Shown in pieces: positions 1 through 8,146 of a DNA stretch of 64,000 bases. The number at the start of each line of letters is the position of its first letter. Position 1 is the first letter of the stretch. This DNA comes from an uncultured Selenomonadales bacterium (GTDB lineage: Bacteria > Bacillota > Negativicutes > Selenomonadales > Selenomonadaceae). The position numbers and the translations under genes were made by a program. The notes under the pieces are model-generated. The model searched no databases and was not told the origin of the DNA. It saw only the letters and a list, made by a program, of their open reading frames with translations. The stretch is from assembly GCA_946408355.1 (NCBI GenBank), contig CAMJRX010000009.1, positions 1 to 64,000 on the forward strand. The letters run 5' to 3'.

Positions 1-3000
1 CAGCGGCGCACTTTGACGGCTTAACGTACAAGTCGGCGAGCAACACCGAAGGTTATGTAGCAGACGGACAAACTATCACATACACGGCGGCAAAACCTGC
101 AAGCGACCTGTTCACGTTGAATGGTGTTAAGTCCACCGACGGAATTACAGTTAGCGATAAAAATGTAATTACACTCGGTGCGGCGAACCTCAATAAAGCT
201 GATGTCACAATCAACAATAATGATTACACGCTTAAGCTTGGCTCTGATGTGTCCGCGCCGCAGAAAGAAAAGAGCGGCTCTTGGAGCAACTTAAAGAATA
301 ATAAAGCTACTTATTACGCCGCGGGCACTACTGCAGGTTATGAACTTAGCGACAATAAAGTTACCTATAGCGCGGCTGTTAAGGGCGACCAGTTAATCAC
401 AGCAAGCGGCGTTAAATCGACTGACGGCATCAAGGTTACGAGCAATGCTATAACTATCGACACTGCCGCGGCTAAAGTTGATGAGGATACGGCGGTTGCT
501 ATTAATGTTACCAATATTCAAAATAAGGCTTACACTATTTCTGGCGCAGAAAAAATTACCGGTTTCAACGCGAAGAAACACACACTGGCTGGTACGCCCA
601 CAGACGCTAAAGTCGAAGGCAAGAACTTAGTATTGGTCTTGACCGACGGAGACGTTACTATCAATGGCGCGGCAACTTCTACTATTAAAGTCGCTGGCGA
701 TTCCATTACGTATTCTGCCACTGCTGATTTGCTGACTGCTGGCGACAGTGCAACAATAACTTCTAACTACGACACTTCTAAAGAATTTACCGTCGCAAAA
801 GATGTTAAAGAAGTCATCGGAACTAATGCAACCGGTGGTCTCATAGTTAACAGCGAGGAAGCTTCTGGCGTAATACTTGTTGGTAGTGCAAATGCCGACC
901 AATTAACCGGTAGCGCAGGCAATGATTCCATTAACGGTGCCAAAGGTAACGATACACTTAACGGCGGCGCAGGCAAGGATACACTTAATGGCGGCGCAGG
1001 TAATGATTTACTCAACGGCGGCACAGGTAACGATAACCTTAGCGGTGGTGTAGGTAAAGATACGCTTGTCGGCGGGGCTGGTAATGATTTACTCTACGGC
1101 AGAGAAGGCGACGATTCCCTCAGCGGCGGTGCGGGTAATGATACACTTCACGGCGGTATAGGTGATGATATACTCACTGGCGGCAAAGGAAACGATTTGT
1201 TCATCTACAACGATGGCAATGATGTTATAACTGATTACAAAGCCGGCGAAGATACACTTCGTCTCACAAACTCCTACTCCGGCGTTTCGTTCGATAACAA
1301 CGACGTTATTCTTTCCTTCGACGAGGGCGAACTTGTTATCAAAGACGCTAAGAAGAAAGAAGTTACCTTCTCGGACGGCACAGTTCAGATTTTCCAAGAA
1401 AAACCGATTATCAATGGCAAGGTTGCTATTTTGCCCGCTGGTTTCGACGATGATTATACTGTTCCTAAAGGCGTTAGACACGTTAACGCTTCGTCTACTT
1501 CTGCCGACATTAATATCACTGGCGACGGCTCAGCAAATTCACTCGTTGGCGGCTCCGGCAGTAACGAGATAACCGGCAACTCTGGTAAAGATACGCTTGT
1601 AGGTAATGCTGGCGATGATATGCTCTATGGCGGTGCTGGTAATGATATACTCCGCGGCAACGCTGGTAGAGATTATTTACTCGGTGAAGCCGGCGATGAC
1701 ACCCTCGAAGGCGGCAACGGTGACGATACACTTGACGGCGGTGCGGGTAATGATTATCTCGTTGGCGGCAACGGTAAAGATAATTTCATCTATAGCGGCG
1801 GCAACGACACCATTAAGACGTTCAATATCAAAGAAGATTCGCTGGAAAATGCCTTCAGCGTTCCATACGCTGGCGCACTCACCTCTAGTGAGGACGGCTT
1901 AGTTCTCCAGTTCAACAACAGTAACAGCCTCAAGATTGAAAAACTTGCTGGCGGTTCTTCGTTCGACATTACGGTGGGTGACGAGGTTTATACCTATACG
2001 AAGAATTATGTCACAGACAACGATACTGCCGTCACGCTTTATCCCGACGCAACAAATTACAAGAGCACAGATAACATCATCTCGATTGACGGCTCGTTGA
2101 CTACTAATTCCGTCACAATTACTGGCAACAGCAACGACAACGTAATCGTCTTGGGTAGCGCAGGCGGTTCTATCAACGCTGTAGCGGGCGATGATACTGT
2201 ATATGCTGGCGACGGCTCCGACACTATTATTGTAAGCAAGGGCGACGACGTTATCTATGGTTTCGACTCGACAAACGATAAGCTCGGACTTGGTAGTTTC
2301 AGGTTAGACGATATAAGCGATTTGGAATACACCTCAAGGGCAACAACGCTAACCATTGATGATAATACAGTTCAACTTAACGGTCTTGCAAAAGACGCGG
2401 TTATAGGTTTCGCCAATGCCAGAGGCAAATATGCGGGCGGCATAACAACTTCCGGCATAATAGACGCCAAAGGAAATTACGTGCTGAATGCGTTGGCAAA
2501 GGGCACTTACGAAGGTAGCGACGAAATCAAATCAATCGATGCCTCTATGACAACAAATAAAGTCACGTTAGTTGGCGGAGCGTCGGGTGGCACTCTCACG
2601 GGCGGCGAAGGTAAAGATACGTTCGAGTACACCGGCGGCAACCTCACCATTAATGATTATGCGACAGGCGAAACAGTTAAGACCGGCGATTACAGCATCA
2701 TTAAAGACGTTGTTGTTAGAGGGCAAGATGTAACGCTGACTATGACGGACGGCATCACTGACGGTACAATCAAACTTACTGACACTAGGGGCGAAACTAT
2801 CAATTTGAATGGCAAGAACATGCTCTTCACGGAAAGCGGCAGAATTTACAACAAGGTAAAGAATCCGACTGCCGTAATGCTCACTTCGTCCAGCGGCAAT
2901 TACGACGCAAACAACGACGAAAACGCTGCAAAGATTAAGACAATCGACGCAACACTTAACGAAAAAACCATTAGCATAAAAGGCAACGGCAACAACAATG

Positions 3001-4043
3001 TCATAATCGCAGGTAGCAACTCCACGACACTTAACGGCGGCGACGGTGGCAAGAGTACGCTCACGGGCGGCGAAGGTAAAGATACGTTCGTGCACAACGG
3101 CGGCAATACCACGATTGAAGATTATAGCTTGGAAAGCGGCGATGTTATTTCCGTCACGGGTCTTACGAAGCGGAATCTCAACGAAAATATCTCGAAAGTA
3201 TCGCTCAACTCCATGTCGAATAGTGGCACACTTAAGGTTGAATTGGCGGACGGCTCCAAAGTTGAAATAAACAGCGACGAATACAGCAAGACTGCACTCA
3301 ACAACGGAGATAAAGCTACGGTTAACTTCTCCGGCGTTGGTCAAGTCGTTATGGACAACGACGCTATTTATGGTACTAAATCTGCAACGCTCCTTAGCAG
3401 TTTCAGCGGCAAATACGATGCGTCGGCTAAATTCGATACGACTGGCGTAACGGTTGATGCGTCTAATGTCGCAGGCAAGAAGAGTTCGATTAACTTGATT
3501 GGTACCAGTGGCAAAGACACTCTCAAGAGCGGCGGCACGAATGGTTCTGCAACACTTCAAGGCGGCGCAGGTAATGATAAACTCTACGGTGCCGTTGGCG
3601 TTAAGGACACCTTCTACTACGCTAAAGGCGACGGCAATGACGTTATCGCAGACTTCACCAGCAAAGAAGATGTTGTCAAGATTGCTACGAAGAACACTCT
3701 TGACTCTGTCAAAGAAAACAGGGGCAATCTCAACTTTAACATGAGCGACAAAGGTTCGATTAAGGTTAATGGTCTCTCCGCCAATAATGTCTTCATTAAG
3801 AACAGCAACAAACTTTACTGGTTTGAAGACGTTGACGGCGACAAGAAGGGCGAATGGGTCACTGGCACAGATTCGGCTACGAAGAGTGCTCTCAAGACGA
3901 TAATGAAGAGCAACGACTACGCAATAGTTGACGTTAGCTATTCTGATTGGAGCAAACTTTCGCAGTCGGTCAAGTTCGGTGTCAAGAGTGCTTATGGCAC
4001 GTCCAAGACGGTCAGCGACTTCAGCAGCTACAAAACGAAATAA
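1..4043 (+). CDS. RTX (hemolysin-type calcium-binding repeat) protein, 5' end outside window
   Basis: The reading frame is open from base 3, so the TTG at 117 is not the start and the gene begins upstream of the window. The first ~700 bases hold degenerate repeats (VTYSA / GVKSTDGI-type units at about 40-160 and 360-470). Then come blocks of glycine- and aspartate-rich nonapeptides of the GGxGxDxLx type at about 890-1200, 1560-1790, 2130-2260, 2580-2650, 3010-3100 and 3480-3600. Each block is followed by an FxYxxGNDxI-type segment, the usual end of a calcium-binding parallel beta-roll. RTX proteins are typically exported by type I secretion through a C-terminal signal and act as adhesins, S-layer-like proteins or toxins; no secretion genes are seen here. 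No catalytic domain is recognised in the visible 1347 codons, so its role stays open. Confidence 0.85.
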   Translation, partial: AAHFDGLTYKSASNTEGYVADGQTITYTAAKPASDLFTLNGVKSTDGITVSDKNVITLGAANLNKADVTINNNDYTLKLGSDVSAPQKEKSGSWSNLKNNKATYYAAGTTAGYELSDNKVTYSAAVKGDQLITASGVKSTDGIKVTSNAITIDTAAAKVDEDTAVAINVTNIQNKAYTISGAEKITGFNAKKHTLAGTPTDAKVEGKNLVLVLTDGDVTINGAATSTIKVAGDSITYSATADLLTAGDSATITSNYDTSKEFTVAKDVKEVIGTNATGGLIVNSEEASGVILVGSANADQLTGSAGNDSINGAKGNDTLNGGAGKDTLNGGAGNDLLNGGTGNDNLSGGVGKDTLVGGAGNDLLYGREGDDSLSGGAGNDTLHGGIGDDILTGGKGNDLFIYNDGNDVITDYKAGEDTLRLTNSYSGVSFDNNDVILSFDEGELVIKDAKKKEVTFSDGTVQIFQEKPIINGKVAILPAGFDDDYTVPKGVRHVNASSTSADINITGDGSANSLVGGSGSNEITGNSGKDTLVGNAGDDMLYGGAGNDILRGNAGRDYLLGEAGDDTLEGGNGDDTLDGGAGNDYLVGGNGKDNFIYSGGNDTIKTFNIKEDSLENAFSVPYAGALTSSEDGLVLQFNNSNSLKIEKLAGGSSFDITVGDEVYTYTKNYVTDNDTAVTLYPDATNYKSTDNIISIDGSLTTNSVTITGNSNDNVIVLGSAGGSINAVAGDDTVYAGDGSDTIIVSKGDDVIYGFDSTNDKLGLGSFRLDDISDLEYTSRATTLTIDDNTVQLNGLAKDAVIGFANARGKYAGGITTSGIIDAKGNYVLNALAKGTYEGSDEIKSIDASMTTNKVTLVGGASGGTLTGGEGKDTFEYTGGNLTINDYATGETVKTGDYSIIKDVVVRGQDVTLTMTDGITDGTIKLTDTRGETINLNGKNMLFTESGRIYNKVKNPTAVMLTSSSGNYDANNDENAAKIKTIDATLNEKTISIKGNGNNNVIIAGSNSTTLNGGDGGKSTLTGGEGKDTFVHNGGNTTIEDYSLESGDVISVTGLTKRNLNENISKVSLNSMSNSGTLKVELADGSKVEINSDEYSKTALNNGDKATVNFSGVGQVVMDNDAIYGTKSATLLSSFSGKYDASAKFDTTGVTVDASNVAGKKSSINLIGTSGKDTLKSGGTNGSATLQGGAGNDKLYGAVGVKDTFYYAKGDGNDVIADFTSKEDVVKIATKNTLDSVKENRGNLNFNMSDKGSIKVNGLSANNVFIKNSNKLYWFEDVDGDKKGEWVTGTDSATKSALKTIMKSNDYAIVDVSYSDWSKLSQSVKFGVKSAYGTSKTVSDFSSYKTK

Positions 4044-4077
4044 AATCAACCAATAAACAGAATAACGATTAGCTTTA

Positions 4078-4115
4078 GAGCTTGTGCAAGAAATTTTGCA
4101 CAGGCTCTTTTTTTT
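4078..4115 (+). terminator. Rho-independent terminator of the RTX gene
   Basis: A 12-bp stem (4078-4089 with 4096-4107, one G-T pair) closes an A/T loop and is followed by eight T. It lies 35 bases after the RTX stop codon. Its 3' arm doubles as the -35 box of the guaA promoter. Confidence 0.85.
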
Positions 4116-4124
4116 GGCTATAAT
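4096..4124 (+). promoter_or_regulatory. Putative sigma-A-type promoter of guaA
   Basis: TTGCAC at 4096-4101, a 17-base spacer and a perfect TATAAT at 4119-4124, placed 30 bases before the guaA start. The -35 is inside the 3' arm of the preceding terminator, so the two signals share bases. Confidence 0.7.
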
Positions 4125-4154
4125 GGGCAGGAAAAAATTTCGGAGGTGTTGGCA

Positions 4155-5666
4155 ATGATTTTAGTATTGGATTTCGGCGGGCAATATAATCAGCTGATAG
4201 CGCGGCGCGTTCGCGAAAATAATGTTTATTGCGAAGTACACACGGCACTTTCTATTGAAAAAATTCGCGAACTCAATCCGGAAGGAATTATTTTGACGGG
4301 CGGACCTCAGAGCGTTTATAAAGAGGATTCGCTTCTGCCGCCAATGGAAATTTTTAATTTAGGCGTGCCGATTCTCGGAATTTGCTACGGTGCACAGGCA
4401 ATGGCTAACGTGCTCGGCGGCGAAGTCAAGCCTGCGCAGGTCAGCGAATACGGCAAAACGGAAATTGAAGTCGTCAGCGCGTCAAGACTTTTTGCGGGCG
4501 TTAATAAAAAATTCGTTGCATGGATGAGCCACACGGACAAAATTTTTACTGCGCCTGAAAATTTTATAGTTACTGCTACCAGTCGCGATTGTCCGATTGC
4601 TGCTATGGAAAATCCTGCAAAAAATTTCTACGCTGTGCAATTCCACCCCGAAGTTGTGCATACCGTCGAGGGCGCGAAAATCTTTTCAAACTTCGTGGAC
4701 ATCTGCGGTTGTAAGCGCGATTGGAAGATGAGCTCGTTTGTTGCCGGCACGATTAATCAGCTCAAAAATAAAATCGGCGACGGAAAAGTTTTGTGTGCGT
4801 TAAGCGGCGGCGTCGATTCAAGCGTCGCGGCAGTTCTGCTTAGTAAGGCGGTCGGAAAAAATTTAACGTGCGTGTTTGTTGATCACGGACTTTTACGCAA
4901 AAATGAGGCGGCGGAAGTCGAAGAAGTTTTCAGCAAGTTTGACTTGAATTTTATAAAAGTTGACGCTGGTGCAAGATTTTTAGGTAAACTGCGCGGCGTT
5001 GTGGAACCTGAACGTAAACGCAAAATTATTGGCGAAGAATTTATCCGCGTGTTCGAGGAAGTTAGCAAAAAAATTGGCGCGGTTGATTATCTCGTTCAAG
5101 GCACGATTTATCCCGACGTGATAGAAAGCGGGTTGGGAAAATCCGCCGTTATAAAATCGCATCACAACGTTGGCGGCTTGCCCGATTTTGTCGACTTTAA
5201 AGAAATTGTTGAGCCGTTGCGTTTGCTGTTTAAAGATGAAGTTCGTCAAGCTGGGCGCGAGCTTGGTTTGCCGGAAAATATTGTAAGCCGTCAACCGTTT
5301 CCTGGTCCGGGTCTTGGAATTCGGATTATTGGTGAGGTCACAGCAGAAAAAATTAAAATCGTGCAAGATGCTGACGCCATTTATCGCGAGGAAATTTCTA
5401 AAGCAGGTGTGAAAAATTTGGCGCAATATTTCGCCGCACTAACTAATATGCGTTCGGTTGGTGTTATGGGCGACGGCAGAACTTATGATTATGCGATTGC
5501 CCTACGTGCGGTGTTGACAAGTGATTTCATGACAGCGGAGGCGGCGCAAATTCCTTGGGAAGTTTTGAGCGTTGTCGCCAATCGTATCGTCAACGAAATC
5601 AAAGGCGTCAATCGCGTGCTGTATGATTGCACTAGCAAACCGCCTGCTACGATTGAATTCGAGTGA
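4155..5666 (+). CDS. guaA: GMP synthase (glutamine-hydrolysing)
   Basis: Converts XMP to GMP using ATP and glutamine, the last step of de novo guanine nucleotide synthesis. An N-terminal class I glutamine amidotransferase domain starts with [20 protein letters not shown], has the nucleophile in GICYGAQ and the FHPEV histidine near residue 170. It is followed by the ATP pyrophosphatase domain (P-loop LSGGVDSS near residue 220) and the C-terminal dimerisation domain ending in the typical KPPATIEFE. The ATG at 4155 is chosen over the in-frame GTG at 4146 because a GGAGG at 4142-4146 overlaps that GTG and lies 8 bases before the ATG. Length (503 aa) is normal. mqnA follows after 12 bases, so the two are probably co-transcribed. 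Confidence 0.97.
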   Translation: MILVLDFGGQYNQLIARRVRENNVYCEVHTALSIEKIRELNPEGIILTGGPQSVYKEDSLLPPMEIFNLGVPILGICYGAQAMANVLGGEVKPAQVSEYGKTEIEVVSASRLFAGVNKKFVAWMSHTDKIFTAPENFIVTATSRDCPIAAMENPAKNFYAVQFHPEVVHTVEGAKIFSNFVDICGCKRDWKMSSFVAGTINQLKNKIGDGKVLCALSGGVDSSVAAVLLSKAVGKNLTCVFVDHGLLRKNEAAEVEEVFSKFDLNFIKVDAGARFLGKLRGVVEPERKRKIIGEEFIRVFEEVSKKIGAVDYLVQGTIYPDVIESGLGKSAVIKSHHNVGGLPDFVDFKEIVEPLRLLFKDEVRQAGRELGLPENIVSRQPFPGPGLGIRIIGEVTAEKIKIVQDADAIYREEISKAGVKNLAQYFAALTNMRSVGVMGDGRTYDYAIALRAVLTSDFMTAEAAQIPWEVLSVVANRIVNEIKGVNRVLYDCTSKPPATIEFE

Positions 5667-5678
5667 GGAGGCGAGCGC

Positions 5679-6503
5679 GTGAATTCTAAAATTGGTCACA
5701 TAAATTTTTTGAACGTCTTGCCGCTCAATTACGGCTATCAAAACACCGCGCACGATTTGCAGATTATTTATGGCGTTCCGACATTTTTAAACGATGAACT
5801 TAAAGCAGGACGCATTGACATTAGCAATATTTCTTCGATTGAGTATGCACGTCAAAGCAACGAACTTTTGATTCTGCCGAAAATTTGCGTCCGCGCAGAT
5901 GAAGACGTTACGAGTATTGTTTTGGTGTCGCGCAAGCCGATTGAACAAATTCGCGACGATAAAGTTATTCTAACGTCGAAGTCGGCAACTGCTCAAAGAT
6001 TGCTAAAAATTATTTTGCATGAAAGCTACGACGCCGCTCCAAATTACGAGACGCGAACAGTTACGGCTGAAAATCCCGTCGACGAGGATGCAACTGCTGC
6101 GCTGTTAATTGGCGACGACGCACTTTATATTTACTTGCATCGCCCGAAAAATTTTTACGTGTACGATTTAGGTAAGGAATGGCACAAGCTAACGGGGCGG
6201 CAAATGGTTTACGCATTGTGGGCTGTAAGAAAAAAATTCGCCACCAAAAATCCCGAACTTTTTAAGTCGACGTATGAAAAAATTCTTCGCGCATTTAAAT
6301 TCGGCATAGAACATAAAGCAGACGCGATAAAATCCGTGCTTGATAAAAAGCCGTTCACCTTCAACGAGCTGGATAAATATTTGGGCGGCGTTATCAAATG
6401 GGATTTAACATTGGAGAGTTTGGAGGCGTTGAAACTTTATTATAAAAAAGCACACGCACTTAAACTAATTGATGTCGAGCCTGATTTGAAATTTACCGAA
6501 TAA
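5679..6503 (+). CDS. mqnA: Chorismate dehydratase-like menaquinone biosynthesis protein (MqnA family)
   Basis: MqnA dehydrates chorismate to 3-[(1-carboxyvinyl)oxy]benzoate, the first step of the futalosine route to menaquinone. The protein opens with KIGHINFLNVLPLNYG, the N-terminal signature of the family, and has the DISNISSIEYA and LLIGDDAL segments expected of this periplasmic-binding-protein-like fold. Length is 274 aa. The GTG start is supported by AGGAGG about 7 bases upstream. It sits 12 bases after guaA. No other futalosine gene is in the window; cytochrome bd at 41-44 kb is a plausible user of the quinone. The related MqnD is the main alternative assignment. Confidence 0.8.
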   Translation: MNSKIGHINFLNVLPLNYGYQNTAHDLQIIYGVPTFLNDELKAGRIDISNISSIEYARQSNELLILPKICVRADEDVTSIVLVSRKPIEQIRDDKVILTSKSATAQRLLKIILHESYDAAPNYETRTVTAENPVDEDATAALLIGDDALYIYLHRPKNFYVYDLGKEWHKLTGRQMVYALWAVRKKFATKNPELFKSTYEKILRAFKFGIEHKADAIKSVLDKKPFTFNELDKYLGGVIKWDLTLESLEALKLYYKKAHALKLIDVEPDLKFTE

Positions 6504-6552
6504 CTATTGATATTACAAATTCACTTGTCAAGGATTAAACGATAAAATTTTC

Positions 6553-6586
6553 GTGTATCGTCTCAAGTGAGGCGGTACACTTTTTT
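6553..6586 (+). terminator. Rho-independent terminator after mqnA
   Basis: A 12-bp stem with two wobble pairs around an AAGT tetraloop (6553-6580) followed by six T, 50 bases after the mqnA stop. Confidence 0.8.
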
Positions 6587-6614
6587 ATTTTTTCGATCAC
6601 TTTTCAAGTATTAG

Positions 6615-6642
6615 TTGCGTCGAAGAAATTTTTTGATATAAT
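6615..6642 (+). promoter_or_regulatory. Putative promoter of the lipoprotein gene pair
   Basis: TTGCGT at 6615-6620, 16-base spacer, TATAAT at 6637-6642. The ATG of the first lipoprotein is 27 bases further on behind a GGAGGGAGG ribosome site. Confidence 0.65.
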
Positions 6643-6669
6643 GCGCTTGAATGGAGGGAGGATTTCTTT

Positions 6670-7326
6670 ATGTTCAGAAAAATTCTGGTCTGTGCATTAA
6701 CGTTAGTGGCGTTGTTGATTGTCGGTTGTGGCGAGGAAAAAGTTGTAGGCACGCCCGATAAGGCAATTCTTGCATACTGCGAAATAATTACGATGGGCGA
6801 ATCGCCGAATATGGAGGCGGCTGGTTTTACTGATAAGGATAATAAAAATCTTCGCAACGTGCTGACTAAAGTTTTTGCGGAATCATTCGACTCGATTGTC
6901 CCGTTAAGCGACGCAAGCGCGGACGCTATAGCTAACAGTTTCTACGAAAACAGCAAGGCAAAAATGACCTTCCAAGTCAAAATCAAAAGCGAAGACGGCG
7001 AAAAGCCCGTTGTTGAGCTGACGACGACACCGCTTGATATGTCAAAAGCAGTCGGTGCTTTCGGCGTAAATGACAAACTTATTGCGCTAATCGGCATGGT
7101 CGGCAAGCTCAAATCCGACGGCATGAATGACGATCAACTTAAAAACAATCCCGAAGTTCAGAAATTGGCAGTTGAGGCGTGCGGAAAAAGTATTGAAGAA
7201 ATCCCAATGCAACCGGAGAAAACTTTAGAAGTAGCTTGCGAAAAAGTCACCGGCACCGACGGAAATATTCATTGGGCACCCGCTGATGTCAATTCGCTCG
7301 TAAATTTTATCATGGGCAAAAATTAA
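6670..7326 (+). CDS. Small lipoprotein of unknown function (paralogue 1)
   Basis: A 218-aa protein with a lipoprotein signal peptide (short basic start, hydrophobic stretch, lipobox LIVGC with Cys near residue 19). After processing it begins GEEKVVGTPDKAILAY and shares most landmarks with the next gene: PDKA..AY, a TDKD segment, PLSD, KP.VELT, and a C-terminal I.C..V.G.DG..WAP region. This marks a tandem gene duplication. The shared fold resembles small DUF5105-like or NTF2-like lipoproteins, but I cannot assign a function. It is probably exposed at the outer face of the inner membrane or in the outer membrane. The next gene starts 27 bases after the stop. Confidence 0.85.
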   Translation: MFRKILVCALTLVALLIVGCGEEKVVGTPDKAILAYCEIITMGESPNMEAAGFTDKDNKNLRNVLTKVFAESFDSIVPLSDASADAIANSFYENSKAKMTFQVKIKSEDGEKPVVELTTTPLDMSKAVGAFGVNDKLIALIGMVGKLKSDGMNDDQLKNNPEVQKLAVEACGKSIEEIPMQPEKTLEVACEKVTGTDGNIHWAPADVNSLVNFIMGKN

Positions 7327-7353
7327 TATAAATTTTTTATGGAGGTTTTATTT

Positions 7354-8076
7354 ATGTTAAGGAAAGTTTTGTTTGGCGCGTTGACGCTTTTGTTGGCGTT
7401 TTGTTTAGTTGGTTGCGGCGGCAAGAAAGACGCGGCTGGTAGCGACGCTAAAAAAGACGAGGCGAAAACTGAAGAGGCTGTCAAGGCTCCCGAAGGTAGT
7501 CCCGATAAGGCAGTCGTTGCTTACGCGCAACTCTACGCTTACGGCATTATTGAAGATGAGAACATGAAGGCGGCGGGCATGACAGATAAGGACGTCGAAA
7601 AAGTTCAGGATCAAGTTATCGCCCCGCTCGTCGAAGCTTTCAAACAATATCCGCTAAGCGACGAAAGTGTTGCCGAAATGACAGCAGAATATATTGCTAA
7701 ACTTCATAAGGCAATGGAAATTAAAGCAACCGTCAAAAAAGACGACAAAACAAATCCCGTTGTTGAATTAACTGCTACGACAATCAATCAAGCAGGCGCG
7801 GCTAAAGTTGCAGAGAACAATGAAGACTTAGTTGCACTCGGCACGGCTTACGGCGAATTACAAGCGCAAGGCCTGACGGAAGAACAGCTTAAAGCCAGTC
7901 CCGAATTCCAAGAATTTGCGCTTGAGTCGATTGACAAATTCATTAACGAGTTCCCGCTCAACCCCGAATCCAGCATTGAGATTACTTGCGAGGCTGTCGA
8001 AGGTTCGGACGGAAAAATGTATTGGGCACCGAAAAACCCCGAAGAAGTTGCAAAATTTGTTACCGGTCAAAAATAA
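7354..8076 (+). CDS. Small lipoprotein of unknown function (paralogue 2)
   Basis: A 240-aa paralogue of the preceding protein, with lipobox LVGC followed by a Lys/Ala/Glu-rich tether (about residues 20-45) that paralogue 1 lacks. The ATG at 7354 is chosen over 7339 because the GGAGGT ribosome site at 7341-7346 lies within the longer reading. Conserved landmarks with its neighbour are SPDKAVVAYAQLY, MTDKDVEK, NPVVELTAT and the terminal GSDGKMYWAPKNPEEV. Function unknown. The added charged linker suggests its globular domain sits further from the membrane than that of its neighbour. Confidence 0.85.
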   Translation: MLRKVLFGALTLLLAFCLVGCGGKKDAAGSDAKKDEAKTEEAVKAPEGSPDKAVVAYAQLYAYGIIEDENMKAAGMTDKDVEKVQDQVIAPLVEAFKQYPLSDESVAEMTAEYIAKLHKAMEIKATVKKDDKTNPVVELTATTINQAGAAKVAENNEDLVALGTAYGELQAQGLTEEQLKASPEFQEFALESIDKFINEFPLNPESSIEITCEAVEGSDGKMYWAPKNPEEVAKFVTGQK

Positions 8077-8101
8077 TCTGACAGCGTAGAAAATTTTTTT
8101 C

Positions 8102-8128
8102 GCCGCAAGTAAAGCGGCAATTTTTTTT
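8102..8128 (+). terminator. Rho-independent terminator after the lipoprotein pair
   Basis: GCCGC at 8102-8106 pairs with GCGGC at 8114-8118, followed by AA and eight T. The stem is short (5 bp), so termination may be partial. Confidence 0.65.
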
Positions 8129-8146
8129 AACAAAGGAGTTGAGGAC

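Noticed and set aside
2568-4049. A 493-codon open frame on the minus strand opposite the first RTX gene
   Set aside because: It is a by-product of the repetitive glycine/aspartate codons of the RTX gene. It has no ribosome site, its product has no recognisable domain, and the plus-strand frame is unambiguous.
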